From NCBI GenBank assembly GCA_024639905.1, contig JAHEGE010000006.1:1-64000 (forward strand): a stretch of DNA of 64,000 bases. Direction: 5' to 3'. The position numbers were made by a program, and so were the translations under genes. The notes under the pieces are model-generated. The model saw nothing but the letters and a program-made list of their open reading frames with translations, had not been told where the DNA came from and did not search any database. The DNA comes from Gammaproteobacteria bacterium. Its GTDB lineage: Bacteria > Pseudomonadota > Gammaproteobacteria > Pseudomonadales > Pseudohongiellaceae. Of the stretch, positions 44,113 to 53,818 are shown piece after piece (position 1 is the stretch's first letter; each line of letters begins with the position of its first letter).

Positions 44113-45413
44113 CGCGCCGAACTTAGGCGCTCTTTAGGGATCCAGCAACGAAATAGACTGCCCTTGCCTATAGTGCTCTCTATTTCGAGTTCCGCATCGT
44201 GTCGAGCTAGGATATGTTTAACGATCGCAAGCCCCAGTCCCGTGCCACCAGTCTCTGCTGAGCGGCTTGGGTCTACTCGGTAGAACCGCTCGGTGAGTCT
44301 AGGGATGTGTTGGGCGGCGATGCCTATGCCGTTGTCCTCGATTTCAATTTTTAAATCCCCCCCTTCTAGAGCCGCGCGAAGCGTAATCCTGCCTCCTTTG
44401 GGAGTGTATTTGGCGGCGTTGATGACGAGATTAGACAGCGCGCTATAAAGCTCGGAACGTTGTCCCGTTATTTCAATGTCGGCATCTAATTCGATGATTA
44501 ACTGATGGTCTTTTTCGTTCACAATTTCTTGTGATTCGTTTTCAATTTCCTGGATCAGGTCGCGCAAGCTGATGCGGTCTTGCACACGGGGTGCTGATCG
44601 AGTTTCGATAGACGAAAGCACGAGCAAGTCGCGTACGATATTTTCCATCCGTTGCGACTGCGAACGCATTTGCTCTAGAGGCTTGTGCCAGCGGGGATCA
44701 AGGCTGTCCTTGTGGTCGATTATAGTCTCTAAATAGCCCTTAATGACGGTTATTGGCGTACCAAGTTCGTGCGATACATTGCCGACGAAGTCCCGCCGCA
44801 TCGCTTCTAGTCTGTGGAGTTGGGTGACGTCGCGAACGAGCATAAGCTTCTCGTGCTCGCCGAACGAAGTGAGTTGAAACTCCAGTGTGCGCCCGCCCTT
44901 TGTGGGTGCTTCGATGCGCAGGGTCTGATCATATTTCTCCCGATGGAAGTAGTCCGCGAAGCGTGGGTCTCGAATCAAATTAGTGACAGCTTGATTGCGG
45001 TCGTTAGGATAGCGAATGCCCAGCAGCTCTTCAGTAGCGCGATTCCACCAATCGAGTGTGCCTTGCTTATTGATCATCACGACGGCGATTTCTAGCGCGG
45101 CAGAAGACTCTTGAGCCTTATTCAATATGCCCTTTAAATAATCGCTCGCCAGACGCTCCTGCTTCTGGAGCTTATAGATGTTATCGAAAATCGCCCCCCA
45201 TATGCCTCCGTCTTCGGGTGGCAGAACATCGTTGCGATGCGATTCCTTCGCGACCCACTGCGTGAGGCGCCGAAGCTGAAAGAGGTTGTAAAACGTGTAA
45301 GCCGAGAGGCCGAGTAGCAGGACAATCTGAACACGATCGATGACGAATCCGAAGACTAGGCAGAGGCCCAATAGAACGAGGATGCGATGTAGTTCGCTAT
45401 GCCAGTTTGTCAT
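44109..45413 (-). CDS. phoR: Phosphate regulon sensor kinase PhoR
   Basis: A membrane kinase of 434 residues. Two short helices at about 10-45, a PhoR-type linker, a PAS domain (about 95-200), HisKA and HATPase (NLVINAAKYT, DNGIGIA, GTGLGLAIVK) follow. The phospho-acceptor is H215. The H-box reads HELGTP, with Gly218 where nearly all PhoR proteins have Arg. It sits convergent to phoU. Unusually there is no phoB next to it; its upstream neighbour is the divergent OmpA-like gene, so the partner regulator must lie elsewhere. Confidence 0.93.
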   Translation of the reverse strand: MTNWHSELHRILVLLGLCLVFGFVIDRVQIVLLLGLSAYTFYNLFQLRRLTQWVAKESHRNDVLPPEDGGIWGAIFDNIYKLQKQERLASDYLKGILNKAQESSAALEIAVVMINKQGTLDWWNRATEELLGIRYPNDRNQAVTNLIRDPRFADYFHREKYDQTLRIEAPTKGGRTLEFQLTSFGEHEKLMLVRDVTQLHRLEAMRRDFVGNVSHELGTPITVIKGYLETIIDHKDSLDPRWHKPLEQMRSQSQRMENIVRDLLVLSSIETRSAPRVQDRISLRDLIQEIENESQEIVNEKDHQLIIELDADIEITGQRSELYSALSNLVINAAKYTPKGGRITLRAALEGGDLKIEIEDNGIGIAAQHIPRLTERFYRVDPSRSAETGGTGLGLAIVKHILARHDAELEIESTIGKGSLFRCWIPKERLSSAR

Positions 45414-45701
45414 TGCCTATCGCTCTTGATTATCCATTTAACCTTGCTGCCGTAGTCGGATCATACAAGATATTTCGACTCGCCTTAAGCTGTCATTGGG
45501 CCGGCTTTCTTGGTAGTGGTTGGAGGGCTCTTCGGTACAAATCTGCGGGGGGTGCGAGACATGATCACTGCTTTCACAGAATCGCTGCCGTAGATTGCCA
45601 CAATCTCTCTGTACATTAGCACCCTGTCTCTCCTTGTTGAAAGGAAAGAGCGAGATACCGGTCTATTTATTAGAATACAACTTTTACAGGAAGAAGAATC
45701 C

Positions 45702-46748
45702 ATGGACAAATTAGTAGTCGCTGCGGTCGTTGCGATGTCATTGAGCTGCGCAGGTGAAGCTTTGGCTGACGCCGGGCAATTTTATATTGCCCCCGGTCTC
45801 CAGGGCATGAATTACGATGATGAGCTCGGTGTCGATAATGATCGAGGAGGGGTTATTGGGATTGGCTATGATTTTACATCGCGACTCAGTGGGGAATTTA
45901 GCATTGCGGATCTTGATCCTAAAATAAGGGGTGGGGGAGAAATAGACCAAGACCTTTGGAAAGTGGATCTCCTCTATGGGTTAGATGTGGCCATTGGGCG
46001 CGTCTCGCCTTTCGTGGTGAGCGGCTTAGGGAATAGCAACATCCATGGTGAGAACGACTCGATCTGGGACGTGGGAGCGGGGTTACGGCTGCCCCTTAGC
46101 GAGAGACTTACTTGGCGCACGTCGCTGCGAAATTACTACTTTCTCGGCCGAGACTTCGAAGATTCTGATCTAGGCTGGGAATCGAGTTTGGTGTATCGGT
46201 TTGGTGGGAGCAATCAAAGCGCTCGTCCGCAAACACCGGAGCCAACTGCGTCTGGAGCGCAAACTCGCGAGCGACCAATCGACAGTGATCGAGATGGAGT
46301 GGCCGATGACCAGGACAAATGTCCAGACTCCCCGCAGAGCTATGCCGTAGATGATTCGGGCTGTCCGATCCCCGTCGAAGAGGTGGCGCGCGTTGAACTG
46401 CTCGTGAATTTCGCTTTCGACAAAGCGGAGGTGAGGCCAGAATACTATTCGGAGATCGAAGGCGTCGCCCGATTTATGCGGCAGTACCCCGATGTCGTTG
46501 TAGAACTGGAGGGGCATACAGACAATCGCGGCACCGACGAATACAACCTCGGCTTATCGCAGAGGCGGGCGAACGCGGTGATGGGTGAATTAGTCAATCG
46601 ATTCGATGTGGCAGCTAGCCGAGTCTCCGCTCGTGGTTTTGGCGAGTCGCAACCGGTGACAAGCAACGCCTCGGATGCGGGTAGAGCGGAGAATCGTCGC
46701 GTGATTACTGTCATCATTAAGACCTTGCAGCGCTATCAGCCACGCTAG
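45702..46748 (+). CDS. OmpA/OprF-like outer-membrane protein
   Basis: An exported protein of 348 residues. A signal peptide ends EALADAG. An eight-strand barrel (about 25-170) is followed by a calcium-binding thrombospondin type-3 linker (DSDRDGVADDQDKCPDSP) and a C-terminal peptidoglycan-binding OmpA domain with NFAFDKAEVRPEY, EGHTDNRGTDEYN and SQRRANAV. It anchors the outer membrane to the wall. AGGAAG lies upstream of the ATG. A hairpin that can terminate transcription lies about 20 nt downstream. It diverges from phoR across 288 nt in which I see no gene. Confidence 0.92.
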   Translation: MDKLVVAAVVAMSLSCAGEALADAGQFYIAPGLQGMNYDDELGVDNDRGGVIGIGYDFTSRLSGEFSIADLDPKIRGGGEIDQDLWKVDLLYGLDVAIGRVSPFVVSGLGNSNIHGENDSIWDVGAGLRLPLSERLTWRTSLRNYYFLGRDFEDSDLGWESSLVYRFGGSNQSARPQTPEPTASGAQTRERPIDSDRDGVADDQDKCPDSPQSYAVDDSGCPIPVEEVARVELLVNFAFDKAEVRPEYYSEIEGVARFMRQYPDVVVELEGHTDNRGTDEYNLGLSQRRANAVMGELVNRFDVAASRVSARGFGESQPVTSNASDAGRAENRRVITVIIKTLQRYQPR

Positions 46749-46770
46749 TTCCGCTTCCTCGACGGCTATG

Positions 46771-46810
46771 GGTTTGGGCGTTATGATGCGCGCCCAAACC
46801 GCCGTTCTTT
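46771..46810 (+). terminator. Probable terminator after the OmpA-like gene
   Basis: GGTTTGGGCG and CGCCCAAACC form a 10-bp stem with a 10-nt loop, and flanking GGC/GCC can extend it. The following GCCGTTCTTT is only weakly T-rich. Confidence 0.6.
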
Positions 46811-46828
46811 GGAGCGTTTCGAATTCTC

Positions 46829-47407
46829 ATGCAGTCAACGACAGACACCCCGTTTGCCCCACCGAGGCCCAATTCGACGCGCAAGCTGCCAGGTTGGGTG
46901 GATGCGCTTGGCACGTGGTTCCTGCCGTCGGACCCTAGGGCTGCGACTGCAGAGCCTTACCTCGATTGGCTGTTAGATACGGGGTCGCTGACTGCGCGGC
47001 TCAAAGCGCGCAGCGCCGGTAATTTCGAAGTGGAGTTGGCCGATCAAGGCTGGATATCGATAGAGGATACGGCGCTGCGTTCGCGTTTCGGTCCTGTGGT
47101 CGCAGAGCATGAGTTCTGGTCGCGTAAGGTGGCCCTCAAGGGCGCAGGATTCGACTGGGTATTTGCTCACACCTTGATTCCTCAGCATGCTCTGAGAGGC
47201 GAATTAGCCGATATCTTGAGCCTGGGCACAACTCCGCTAGGGGAATGGCTTTTCGCGCAAGCAGCACTCAAACGATCACCGATCGAGCTGTGCCGAATAG
47301 GGTCGAATACTTGGGGGCGTCGCAGCTGGTTCTATCTGGAATCAAAGCCGGTCCTAGTCGTTGAATACTTCCTGCCTAGTTTGCTTGGCGACTCCCTCTC
47401 ACGCTAG
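46829..47407 (+). CDS. ubiC: Chorismate lyase
   Basis: An enzyme of 192 residues that turns chorismate into 4-hydroxybenzoate and pyruvate, the first committed step of ubiquinone synthesis. Motifs: WLLDTGSLTARLK, EHEFWSRKVAL (in place of the usual R-V-L element) and the C-terminal Glu in VVEYFLPSLL. UbiA, its usual partner, does not follow; the next gene is a sigma factor. Confidence 0.9.
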   Translation: MQSTTDTPFAPPRPNSTRKLPGWVDALGTWFLPSDPRAATAEPYLDWLLDTGSLTARLKARSAGNFEVELADQGWISIEDTALRSRFGPVVAEHEFWSRKVALKGAGFDWVFAHTLIPQHALRGELADILSLGTTPLGEWLFAQAALKRSPIELCRIGSNTWGRRSWFYLESKPVLVVEYFLPSLLGDSLSR

Positions 47408-47544
47408 AGCCACCTGCGGCCGTGTCAACGAAATGTCAATCTCGACTGGCTCACAAGTCAAATTGACGCCTCTCGCCAACAGGGCACTTGCTTTGTTTAT
47501 CTTGCGTTTCATTGAAAATTTAGCAAGGACGCTAGGGGCAAGGG

Positions 47545-48444
47545 ATGATGGGAAAAGACATTAGCAACATGACACACACGACTCAGCTGTGCAGAGCAGA
47601 GCAGTCGAAGGCGCGCTATTCAGATTCAGCGACGGCCTATCTTAGAGAGATAGGCGGACGCGAATTGCTGACCGGGCCACAGGAGAGGCATCTCGCGCGC
47701 TTAGTAAGAGCCGGTAACGGCGCCGCCAGGCAGAAGTTAATAGAATGCAACCTCAGGTTAGTGGTGAGTATCGCTCGTCGTTATCTCCACCGTGGGCTGG
47801 GGCTTCCTGATTTAATCGAAGAAGGGAATCTGGGCCTTATTCACGCCGTAAGCAAGTTCGATCCAGATCGAGGGTTTCGGTTCTCAACCTACAGCACTTG
47901 GTGGATTCGCCAGGCAATTGAGCGTGGCCTCATGAATTACGGACGGACAGTGCGGCTGCCGATTCATGTGTTGAAAGAAACGCAGGCGCTCATGCGGATA
48001 GACCGCCAGATGGAGCCTGTAAAAGGCGCGCAGCTTTCGCAGCGAGAGCTTGCTCGCCTAGCGCAGAAACACCTCCGTGAAGTGCAGCAATTACTGCAGT
48101 TGCGAGAAGCCAGCTGTTCCAGCGATGTCCCCTTGTCGGAGGGTTCTAGCGAATGTTTTGTCGACAGTTTGAAAGGCGACGAACAGAGTGAGCCAGAGCG
48201 TCAAGTTCAGCGCAAAGCGCTCATTACCGCCGTCGAACGGTGGTTGGTGAAGCTGGATGAGCGAGCCTATTTTGTCATCGTGCGTCGTTTCGGTCTTAAG
48301 GGCTACAGTGAGGCGACATTGGATCAGATAGGTGATGAGATTGCGCTCACCCGAGAGCGCGTGCGCCAGATTCAGAATCGTAGCCTACTCAAGCTACGGG
48401 ACCTGATATTGGAAGAGGGGCTCGTGCTTTCACATCTGCTCTAA
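47545..48444 (+). CDS. RpoS-like group 2 sigma-70 factor
   Basis: A sigma factor of 299 residues. Region 1.2 [12 protein letters not shown], region 2 [31 protein letters not shown] with the -10 helix [19 protein letters not shown], region 3, and region 4 with the [13 protein letters not shown] are all present (each quoted in parts). Compared with RpoS it lacks the N-terminal acidic region, and the linker between regions 3 and 4 is poorly conserved ([17 protein letters not shown]). It is probably an RpoS paralogue or divergent RpoS. nlpD is not next to it, where rpoS usually lies. AGGGG is 6 to 7 nt before the ATG. Confidence 0.87.
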   Translation: MMGKDISNMTHTTQLCRAEQSKARYSDSATAYLREIGGRELLTGPQERHLARLVRAGNGAARQKLIECNLRLVVSIARRYLHRGLGLPDLIEEGNLGLIHAVSKFDPDRGFRFSTYSTWWIRQAIERGLMNYGRTVRLPIHVLKETQALMRIDRQMEPVKGAQLSQRELARLAQKHLREVQQLLQLREASCSSDVPLSEGSSECFVDSLKGDEQSEPERQVQRKALITAVERWLVKLDERAYFVIVRRFGLKGYSEATLDQIGDEIALTRERVRQIQNRSLLKLRDLILEEGLVLSHLL

Positions 48445-48553
48445 GAGTCCGAAGTGTCGATGGTTCTCACGCCCGCTTGTAGCTTTCTCGCCGCTGCACT
48501 ATTCTGCCGCCCTAACATACGATCTCGCGCAACTAGTGGCAGGAGAATACACT

Positions 48554-49756
48554 TTGCTAACCCTTCACGACGAGGGTGCCTTAAAGGGCAAGCTCATCAT
48601 CGACCTCACCCGCGTGCTCGGTGGACCCTACTGCACGCAAATCCTTGCAGATCACGGCGCCGAGGTGATCAAGATAGAACCCCCGCGTGGCGACGAAACC
48701 CGCGAATGGGGGCCTCCATTCCACGACGAAGATTCACCGTATTTTCTCGGCGTGAATCGCAACAAGCGTGCAATGGCCTTAGACCTGTCGACGACTGAGG
48801 GGCAGGCGGTTCTGCTGCGATTGCTCGAGCGTGCCGACATCCTGGTCGAAAATTACAAGCCTGGAACGATGGAGGCATGGGGGCTTGGTTTCGAGGAGGT
48901 GCTAAGTCAGCGGTTTTCTAAACTCATTCATTGCCGAGTAAGTGGCTTTGGCAGCGACGGGCCGTGGGGCGGGTTTCCCGGCTACGACGCGATCGTCCAG
49001 GCGATGGCCGGCTGGTTTAGCGTCAACGGGGAGAAGGACAGTGAGCCGGTGAGGCTTGGGCTGGCGATGGTCGACATGGGGACCGGTCTGTACTGCGCGG
49101 TCGCCATTCTTCTCGCACTCACTGAGCGCGAGAAGTCTGGTTTAGGGCAGTACCTCGATATGACACTCTATGACTGTGCGGTGGCCCTCATGCATCCGCA
49201 GATACCCAATTATCTCTATTCTGGGAAAGTCCCGGCTGCCACGGGCAACGCACATCCGAATATCAGCCCCTATGACACGTTCCGCACGAAGACAGTCGAT
49301 ATCTTCATCGGTGCCGGCAACGATCGCGCGTTCGCTAAGCTGTGCAAGGAAATCGAGCGGGAGGACCTGCTTGCGGACGCGCGTTTTAGCAAAAACAGTG
49401 ACAGAGTGGTTAACCGTGCCGAGCTCAAAGTCGAGATCGAATCGGCACTCATGCGGATCGACGGCGCCGATCTCGCGGACACCCTTGCGCGGGCGGGGCT
49501 CGCTTCGGGCCCTATCCATGATACGGCCCAGGTCGTGGCCCACGCGCATACTCAGCACCGGGGTATGATTGTGGAAAAAGACTGGTATAAGGCGCCGGCC
49601 TCCCCGATTAAGCTGAGTCGCACTCCGGCCCAGCTGCGTTCGCTGCCACCAAAATTTGGTCAGCACAGCACCGAGGTGTTGGCGGAATTCGGTTTCGCTG
49701 AAGCGGAAATTTCCGATCTCATGCAACGCGGAATCGTGCCCGCTGTGCGGCAGTAA
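48554..49756 (+). CDS. CaiB/BaiF (class III) CoA-transferase
   Basis: An enzyme of about 400 residues that moves CoA between carboxylic acids. Motifs: LTRVLGGPYCTQILADHGAEV (in part), EPPRGDETR, the catalytic Asp in AMVDMGTGLYC, and NKRAMALDL. The TTG start with AGGAGA 7 nt upstream is preferred over a GTG 18 nt earlier. It starts 109 nt after the sigma-factor gene and precedes an ABC exporter by 39 nt. Substrate unknown. Confidence 0.9.
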   Translation: MLTLHDEGALKGKLIIDLTRVLGGPYCTQILADHGAEVIKIEPPRGDETREWGPPFHDEDSPYFLGVNRNKRAMALDLSTTEGQAVLLRLLERADILVENYKPGTMEAWGLGFEEVLSQRFSKLIHCRVSGFGSDGPWGGFPGYDAIVQAMAGWFSVNGEKDSEPVRLGLAMVDMGTGLYCAVAILLALTEREKSGLGQYLDMTLYDCAVALMHPQIPNYLYSGKVPAATGNAHPNISPYDTFRTKTVDIFIGAGNDRAFAKLCKEIEREDLLADARFSKNSDRVVNRAELKVEIESALMRIDGADLADTLARAGLASGPIHDTAQVVAHAHTQHRGMIVEKDWYKAPASPIKLSRTPAQLRSLPPKFGQHSTEVLAEFGFAEAEISDLMQRGIVPAVRQ

Positions 49757-49795
49757 TAGCGCGTTACCCGTAGCATGCTACAGAGGGGAAGTCAG

Positions 49796-50698
49796 ATGGA
49801 TGATCCGAACATAGCGATCAACGTCACTCAGTTGTCGAAGGCTTTCGGCAAGTTCGTCGCGTTGAAAAACATCGATCTTACTATTCCTCGCGGCGCAATT
49901 TGCGGGATTATCGGTCCTAACGGCGCGGGCAAGACAACACTGCTTCGCGCACTCGCGGGTTTGTGTGATGTAGAGGGGCAGCTTAATATTGTCGGTCACG
50001 ATCCGCGTAGCAATCGCGCGCGCCTCATGGAAGACGTCTGCTTTATCGCTGACGTGGGGGTGCTGCCTGCCAACCTGCGAGTTGTCGATGTTATTGATTA
50101 CGTCGAAGACGTGCATCCGAAATTTGATCGCGCCAAGGCCATGGACTTTATCACGACGACCGATATCGATGTGAAGAAGCGCATTAAGGGTTTGTCGAAA
50201 GGCATGGTTACCCAGTTGCATCTGGCATTGGTGATGGCTATCGATGTGAGCGTGTTAATACTCGACGAACCGACGCTCGGCCTAGACATCCTCTATCGTA
50301 AGGATTTTTACGACCGTCTATTAACTCATTTTCACGATAGCAGGCGTACGATACTGATAAGCACACATCAGGTCGAAGAGATCGAATCGCTGTTAACGCA
50401 TTTAGTGTTTCTGAAGAAGGGGAGGGCGGTGCTCGACGCGAGCATGGACTCGATTGCCTCGCGCTTTTGTGAGGTGGTGGTCGAGCCAGAACACTTCTCC
50501 GCCGCGGATGCGTTGCTGCCTATCGCGGTGCGTGAGATGCCGGGCGCAGCCCGCTACCTCTTCGAAACAAGCTCTACAGCTGAGTTGACGCGTGAGCAGT
50601 TAGCACAGCTCGGCGAGCCGAGGACGCCGGCGGTAGCAGACCTTTTCGTTGCGTTACTCTCCTCCGTCACCAACAAGCCCGCGGGAGCCCTTGCATGA
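49796..50698 (+). CDS. ABC exporter ATP-binding protein
   Basis: An ABC ATPase of 300 residues, exporter type. Walker A GPNGAGKTT, a signature LSKGM (variant of LSGGQ), Walker B VLILDEPTLGLD and the H-loop STHQVEE. About 70 C-terminal residues extend beyond the ATPase core. The second ATG (MDDPN) has GAGGGGAA at good distance and is preferred to one 21 nt upstream. It overlaps the permease gene by an ATGA. The substrate is unknown. Confidence 0.9.
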   Translation: MDDPNIAINVTQLSKAFGKFVALKNIDLTIPRGAICGIIGPNGAGKTTLLRALAGLCDVEGQLNIVGHDPRSNRARLMEDVCFIADVGVLPANLRVVDVIDYVEDVHPKFDRAKAMDFITTTDIDVKKRIKGLSKGMVTQLHLALVMAIDVSVLILDEPTLGLDILYRKDFYDRLLTHFHDSRRTILISTHQVEEIESLLTHLVFLKKGRAVLDASMDSIASRFCEVVVEPEHFSAADALLPIAVREMPGAARYLFETSSTAELTREQLAQLGEPRTPAVADLFVALLSSVTNKPAGALA

Positions 50699-51708
50699 GT
50701 CATCGCGTCGTGATGCTTTGGCGAGGCCTGTTACTGCGCGAGGTGCGTGAGAATAAAACCTTGCTCTTGTACACGCCAGCGATCCTGTTGGTAGTGGGCT
50801 CGCTCGCCGCGCTGCAGATTGTGTCATTGTTCGCGCCAGAAGAGAGAGGAGGGTTGCTCAGTCTCATTCTAGGAGGGCTTGATGGGAGCGACGCCGCCGC
50901 GTTCGCACCTTTGTTTACAACCGTGAGCGGGCTCTACCTCATGGTCATGATGGGAGGCGCAGCGTTCTACCTCGCGGGGAGCTTGTATAGCGATCGGCGT
51001 GATCAGAGCTACCTTTTTTGGCAATCTATGCCCGTAAGCGATACGCAGACGGTGGTCGCGAAACTCGTGTTTGCGCTTATCGTCGTGCCACTCGCCTATG
51101 CCTTTGCCCTAGTCCTCGCCGCCCTTCTGGTGCTCCTATCTACTGCCCTCTATGCGCTAAGCCTCGACATTCCTTTGCGGGGCATAGCGGAACTCGCCGA
51201 TTTCTTGGCAGCCTCGGTGGGGCTTACGTCGCTGTCCGCTATGCTCGCGATGTGCTGGCTGCTGCCGGGTATGGGGTGGTTGCTACTGTTTTCCGCAGCG
51301 GTGCCGCGTGCGCCACTGTTGTGGGCGCTGAGTACGCTCATCGCCTTGAGTCTCTTAGAGGGCGTCTTGCTAGGCAGTGGTGCGATCGATGCCTGGATCG
51401 GCAGTCGGTCGAGTCCGTGGCAATATCTGGTCTTTGACCGCGCTGATGCCGCCGAGCGACTCCTTAGTTACGATATGCTCGCCGGCTTCCTGCTTGGCGC
51501 GCTGCTCGTGGCAGGGGCGATAAGGGCGCGCAGCTTCGCCAAAGGGTCGCCTTTGAGGGTGTTGGCAGGCGTCGTCGCTGTGGTGCTGCTGTTGGTCATA
51601 GCGGAGGGCCGCGTTACCCAGCGCGCAGTGAATACTCTGCAGTTTGCAAACCCCTTCTTCGACTTCGACCTGTCTGAGGGGGCGCTGAGTCCTGGAGAGC
51701 GACTCTAG
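50695..51708 (+). CDS. ABC exporter membrane permease
   Basis: A membrane protein of 337 residues with six to eight helices, an ABC-2-type or related permease. It opens with LLREVRENKTLLLYTPAILLVVGSLAAL (in part); the loop SLYSDRRDQSYLFWQSMPVSDTQTVVAK (in part) is the cytoplasmic segment of this family. It starts inside the stop of the ATPase gene, so the two act as a pair. No regulator is adjacent. Confidence 0.85.
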   Translation: MSHRVVMLWRGLLLREVRENKTLLLYTPAILLVVGSLAALQIVSLFAPEERGGLLSLILGGLDGSDAAAFAPLFTTVSGLYLMVMMGGAAFYLAGSLYSDRRDQSYLFWQSMPVSDTQTVVAKLVFALIVVPLAYAFALVLAALLVLLSTALYALSLDIPLRGIAELADFLAASVGLTSLSAMLAMCWLLPGMGWLLLFSAAVPRAPLLWALSTLIALSLLEGVLLGSGAIDAWIGSRSSPWQYLVFDRADAAERLLSYDMLAGFLLGALLVAGAIRARSFAKGSPLRVLAGVVAVVLLLVIAEGRVTQRAVNTLQFANPFFDFDLSEGALSPGERL

Positions 51709-51750
51709 CGGGCCTTATTGGTTGTGAGCACCGTACAGGTGAAGTAGACT

Positions 51751-51798
51751 CGGGGCTCTGTTTTCGTCACGTGCTCGCTACCTATTTTCTGAGCCCCG
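51751..51798. repeat. Inverted repeat in the gap before the reductase gene
   Basis: CGGGGCTC (51751-51758) and GAGCCCCG (51791-51798) form 8-bp arms around 32 nt. There is no T-run. It lies about 125 nt upstream of the next gene and could be a leader structure or operator. No gene is seen in 51709-51922. Confidence 0.35.
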
Positions 51799-51922
51799 GT
51801 CGATGAAAGCGCGGCAACACCCTCCGTTAGGCTCTCCAGTAGCGACGGTAATCCTGTTCACCGCAACTAATAGTTACCCACGCGCCGGCGCGAGCCAGCG
51901 CGCAGCTTTATAAGGAACCCGC

Positions 51923-52951
51923 ATGGCACAGAATACTCAGGTCCTCCTCGCGAAACGGCCGCATGGCGAGCCTTCTGACGATTGTTTCGACTATGTAACG
52001 ACAGAGACTCCAGCTCTCGCCGACGGCCAGGTGCTCATCAAGGTCGTCTGGCTTTCGCTTGATCCCTATATGCGCGGGCGCATGAACGACATGAAGTCCT
52101 ATGTAGCATCGCTTGCAATAGGTGACGTCATGACCGGGGAATCTACCGGTATTGTCGTCGAGTCCAAGTCAGATAAATACCAAGTAGGCGACCGCGTGGC
52201 CGCACACATGGGATGGCAAACCTTCATCGTCGCCGACGCCGAAGATCCTCGCTTAATGCCTGTTAATCTCGATAACGGCACGCTCTCCGCTCACATTGGT
52301 GTCGTCGGTATGCCAGGGCGGACAGCCTATTTCGGCCTCAGCGAAGTGGGCAAGCCTGTTGCCGGCGAAACCCTCGTGGTCGCCGCGGCCTCGGGCGCTG
52401 TCGGGTCCGTGGTTGGCCAGATTGCCAAGCTCAAAGGGCTGCGGGCTGTCGGAATCGCAGGCGGTCCAGAGAAATGCCAATACGTTAAAGACGAGCTTGG
52501 CTTCGATGAATGCATCGATTACAAGGCCGGCAATCTCGCAGAAAAACTTAAGCGTGCCTGTCCAGACGGCATCGACGTGTATTTCGAGAATGTAGGCGGC
52601 GATGTCACTCGCGCCGTTGCTCCGCTCCTGAACGCCGGTGCGCGTGTGCCTGTCTGCGGCTATGTGTCGAATTATAACGATGAAGATATGGCGAGCGCGG
52701 TCACGCCGTTTCATATTTTGAAAGAACTTGATGAGGTGCCTGAGCATCGATTCTTCGTTGTGACCGAATGGCACGATCGCTGGCTCGAGGCGACAGAGCA
52801 GCTCGGTGCATGGATTAAGGAAGGCAAGATTAAGTACCGCGAGTCGGTCGGCGAAGGTATCGAGAATGCACCCGAGCTATTTCGCGGGATGCTCAAGGGA
52901 CGCAACTTTGGCAAGCAGCTCGTACGCATCGCAGACGAATCGGTAGGTTAA
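51923..52951 (+). CDS. NADP-dependent medium-chain reductase (CurA/PTGR-like)
   Basis: An oxidoreductase of 342 residues. The opening LSLDPYMRGRMND, the Rossmann-type AAASGAVGSVVGQIAKLKG and YFENVGGDVT match the leukotriene B4 12-hydroxydehydrogenase/curcumin reductase family, which reduces enone double bonds with NADPH. No zinc ligands, as usual. AAGGA lies 7 nt before the ATG. It starts a four-gene operon whose other members are SDR and acyl-CoA dehydrogenase enzymes. Confidence 0.93.
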   Translation: MAQNTQVLLAKRPHGEPSDDCFDYVTTETPALADGQVLIKVVWLSLDPYMRGRMNDMKSYVASLAIGDVMTGESTGIVVESKSDKYQVGDRVAAHMGWQTFIVADAEDPRLMPVNLDNGTLSAHIGVVGMPGRTAYFGLSEVGKPVAGETLVVAAASGAVGSVVGQIAKLKGLRAVGIAGGPEKCQYVKDELGFDECIDYKAGNLAEKLKRACPDGIDVYFENVGGDVTRAVAPLLNAGARVPVCGYVSNYNDEDMASAVTPFHILKELDEVPEHRFFVVTEWHDRWLEATEQLGAWIKEGKIKYRESVGEGIENAPELFRGMLKGRNFGKQLVRIADESVG

Positions 52952-52954
52952 AGG

Positions 52955-53785
52955 GTGAGTGACAATCAGGCTCAAGAATTTGCGTTAACGCGTCTGTTCG
53001 GATTAGAGGGCAAGACGGCGCTGGTTACTGGCGGTAGCAGCGGCCTAGGTCTGCACATGGCCAAAGGACTGTTGCAGAATGGCGTGAAAGTCATGATCGC
53101 CTCCCGCAACCAAGAAAAATGCGCAGCGGCGCTCGGGGAGCTGTCGCCGTTTGGCGAGGTGTTTGTGCAAGCGGCTAACGTCACCGACGCCAGTTCCCGC
53201 GAGCGACTAGTAGCCGCGGTCGAAGACCGTTTCGGCGACCTCGATATCCTTGTCAATAACGCGGGTGCAAATTGGGGCGCGGCCCTAGCAGACTATCCCG
53301 ATGCGGGTTTCGCCAAGGTCATGGATACAAACCTTAATTCGGTCTTCGCGCTTACCCGCGACCTCATCCCCGCATTAACGCGCGCCGCCAAGGCTGATGC
53401 GCCAGCCCGCATAATCAATATCGGTTCGATGGACGGCATTCATGTCCCCATCGTGCAGCGTGTGCCTACCTTCGCCTATTCTGCGAGTAAAGCCGCGTTA
53501 CATCATCTAACCAAGGCGCTGGCCGTCGAACTAGGCGCGAGTCATATCACCGCAAACGCGATAGCGCCGGGCTTTTTCGAGTCGCGTATGACCGATCACG
53601 TGTTCGAAAATTATCTTAAAGATATCAAGGACGACTGTCCGTTACACCGCGTGGGCAGGCCGGAAGAGATTGTGGGAATTCTTATTTATCTCGCATCGCG
53701 CGCGGGCGCCTACACTAACGGTACGGTGATTCCTGTCGATGGTGGAACAAGTATTTCGAAAGGCAAACGAGACTGGACGCTTTAG
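52955..53785 (+). CDS. Short-chain dehydrogenase/reductase (first)
   Basis: An enzyme of 276 residues of the classical SDR family. The cofactor motif is TGGSSGLG, followed by NNAGAN, the catalytic Ser in NIGSMDG, and YSASK. The sequence matches the glucose/3-oxoacyl reductase style. The GTG start is 3 nt after the previous stop, so it is translationally coupled. Substrate unknown. Confidence 0.92.
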   Translation: MSDNQAQEFALTRLFGLEGKTALVTGGSSGLGLHMAKGLLQNGVKVMIASRNQEKCAAALGELSPFGEVFVQAANVTDASSRERLVAAVEDRFGDLDILVNNAGANWGAALADYPDAGFAKVMDTNLNSVFALTRDLIPALTRAAKADAPARIINIGSMDGIHVPIVQRVPTFAYSASKAALHHLTKALAVELGASHITANAIAPGFFESRMTDHVFENYLKDIKDDCPLHRVGRPEEIVGILIYLASRAGAYTNGTVIPVDGGTSISKGKRDWTL

Positions 53786-53818
53786 CGGGCGAGCTGGCAA
53801 AAGAGGAGCAGGGCAGAC

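Noticed and set aside
49142..49726. 194-codon frame antisense to the CaiB/BaiF gene
   Set aside because: No homologous pattern, no start signals, and the sense strand is a clear enzyme.
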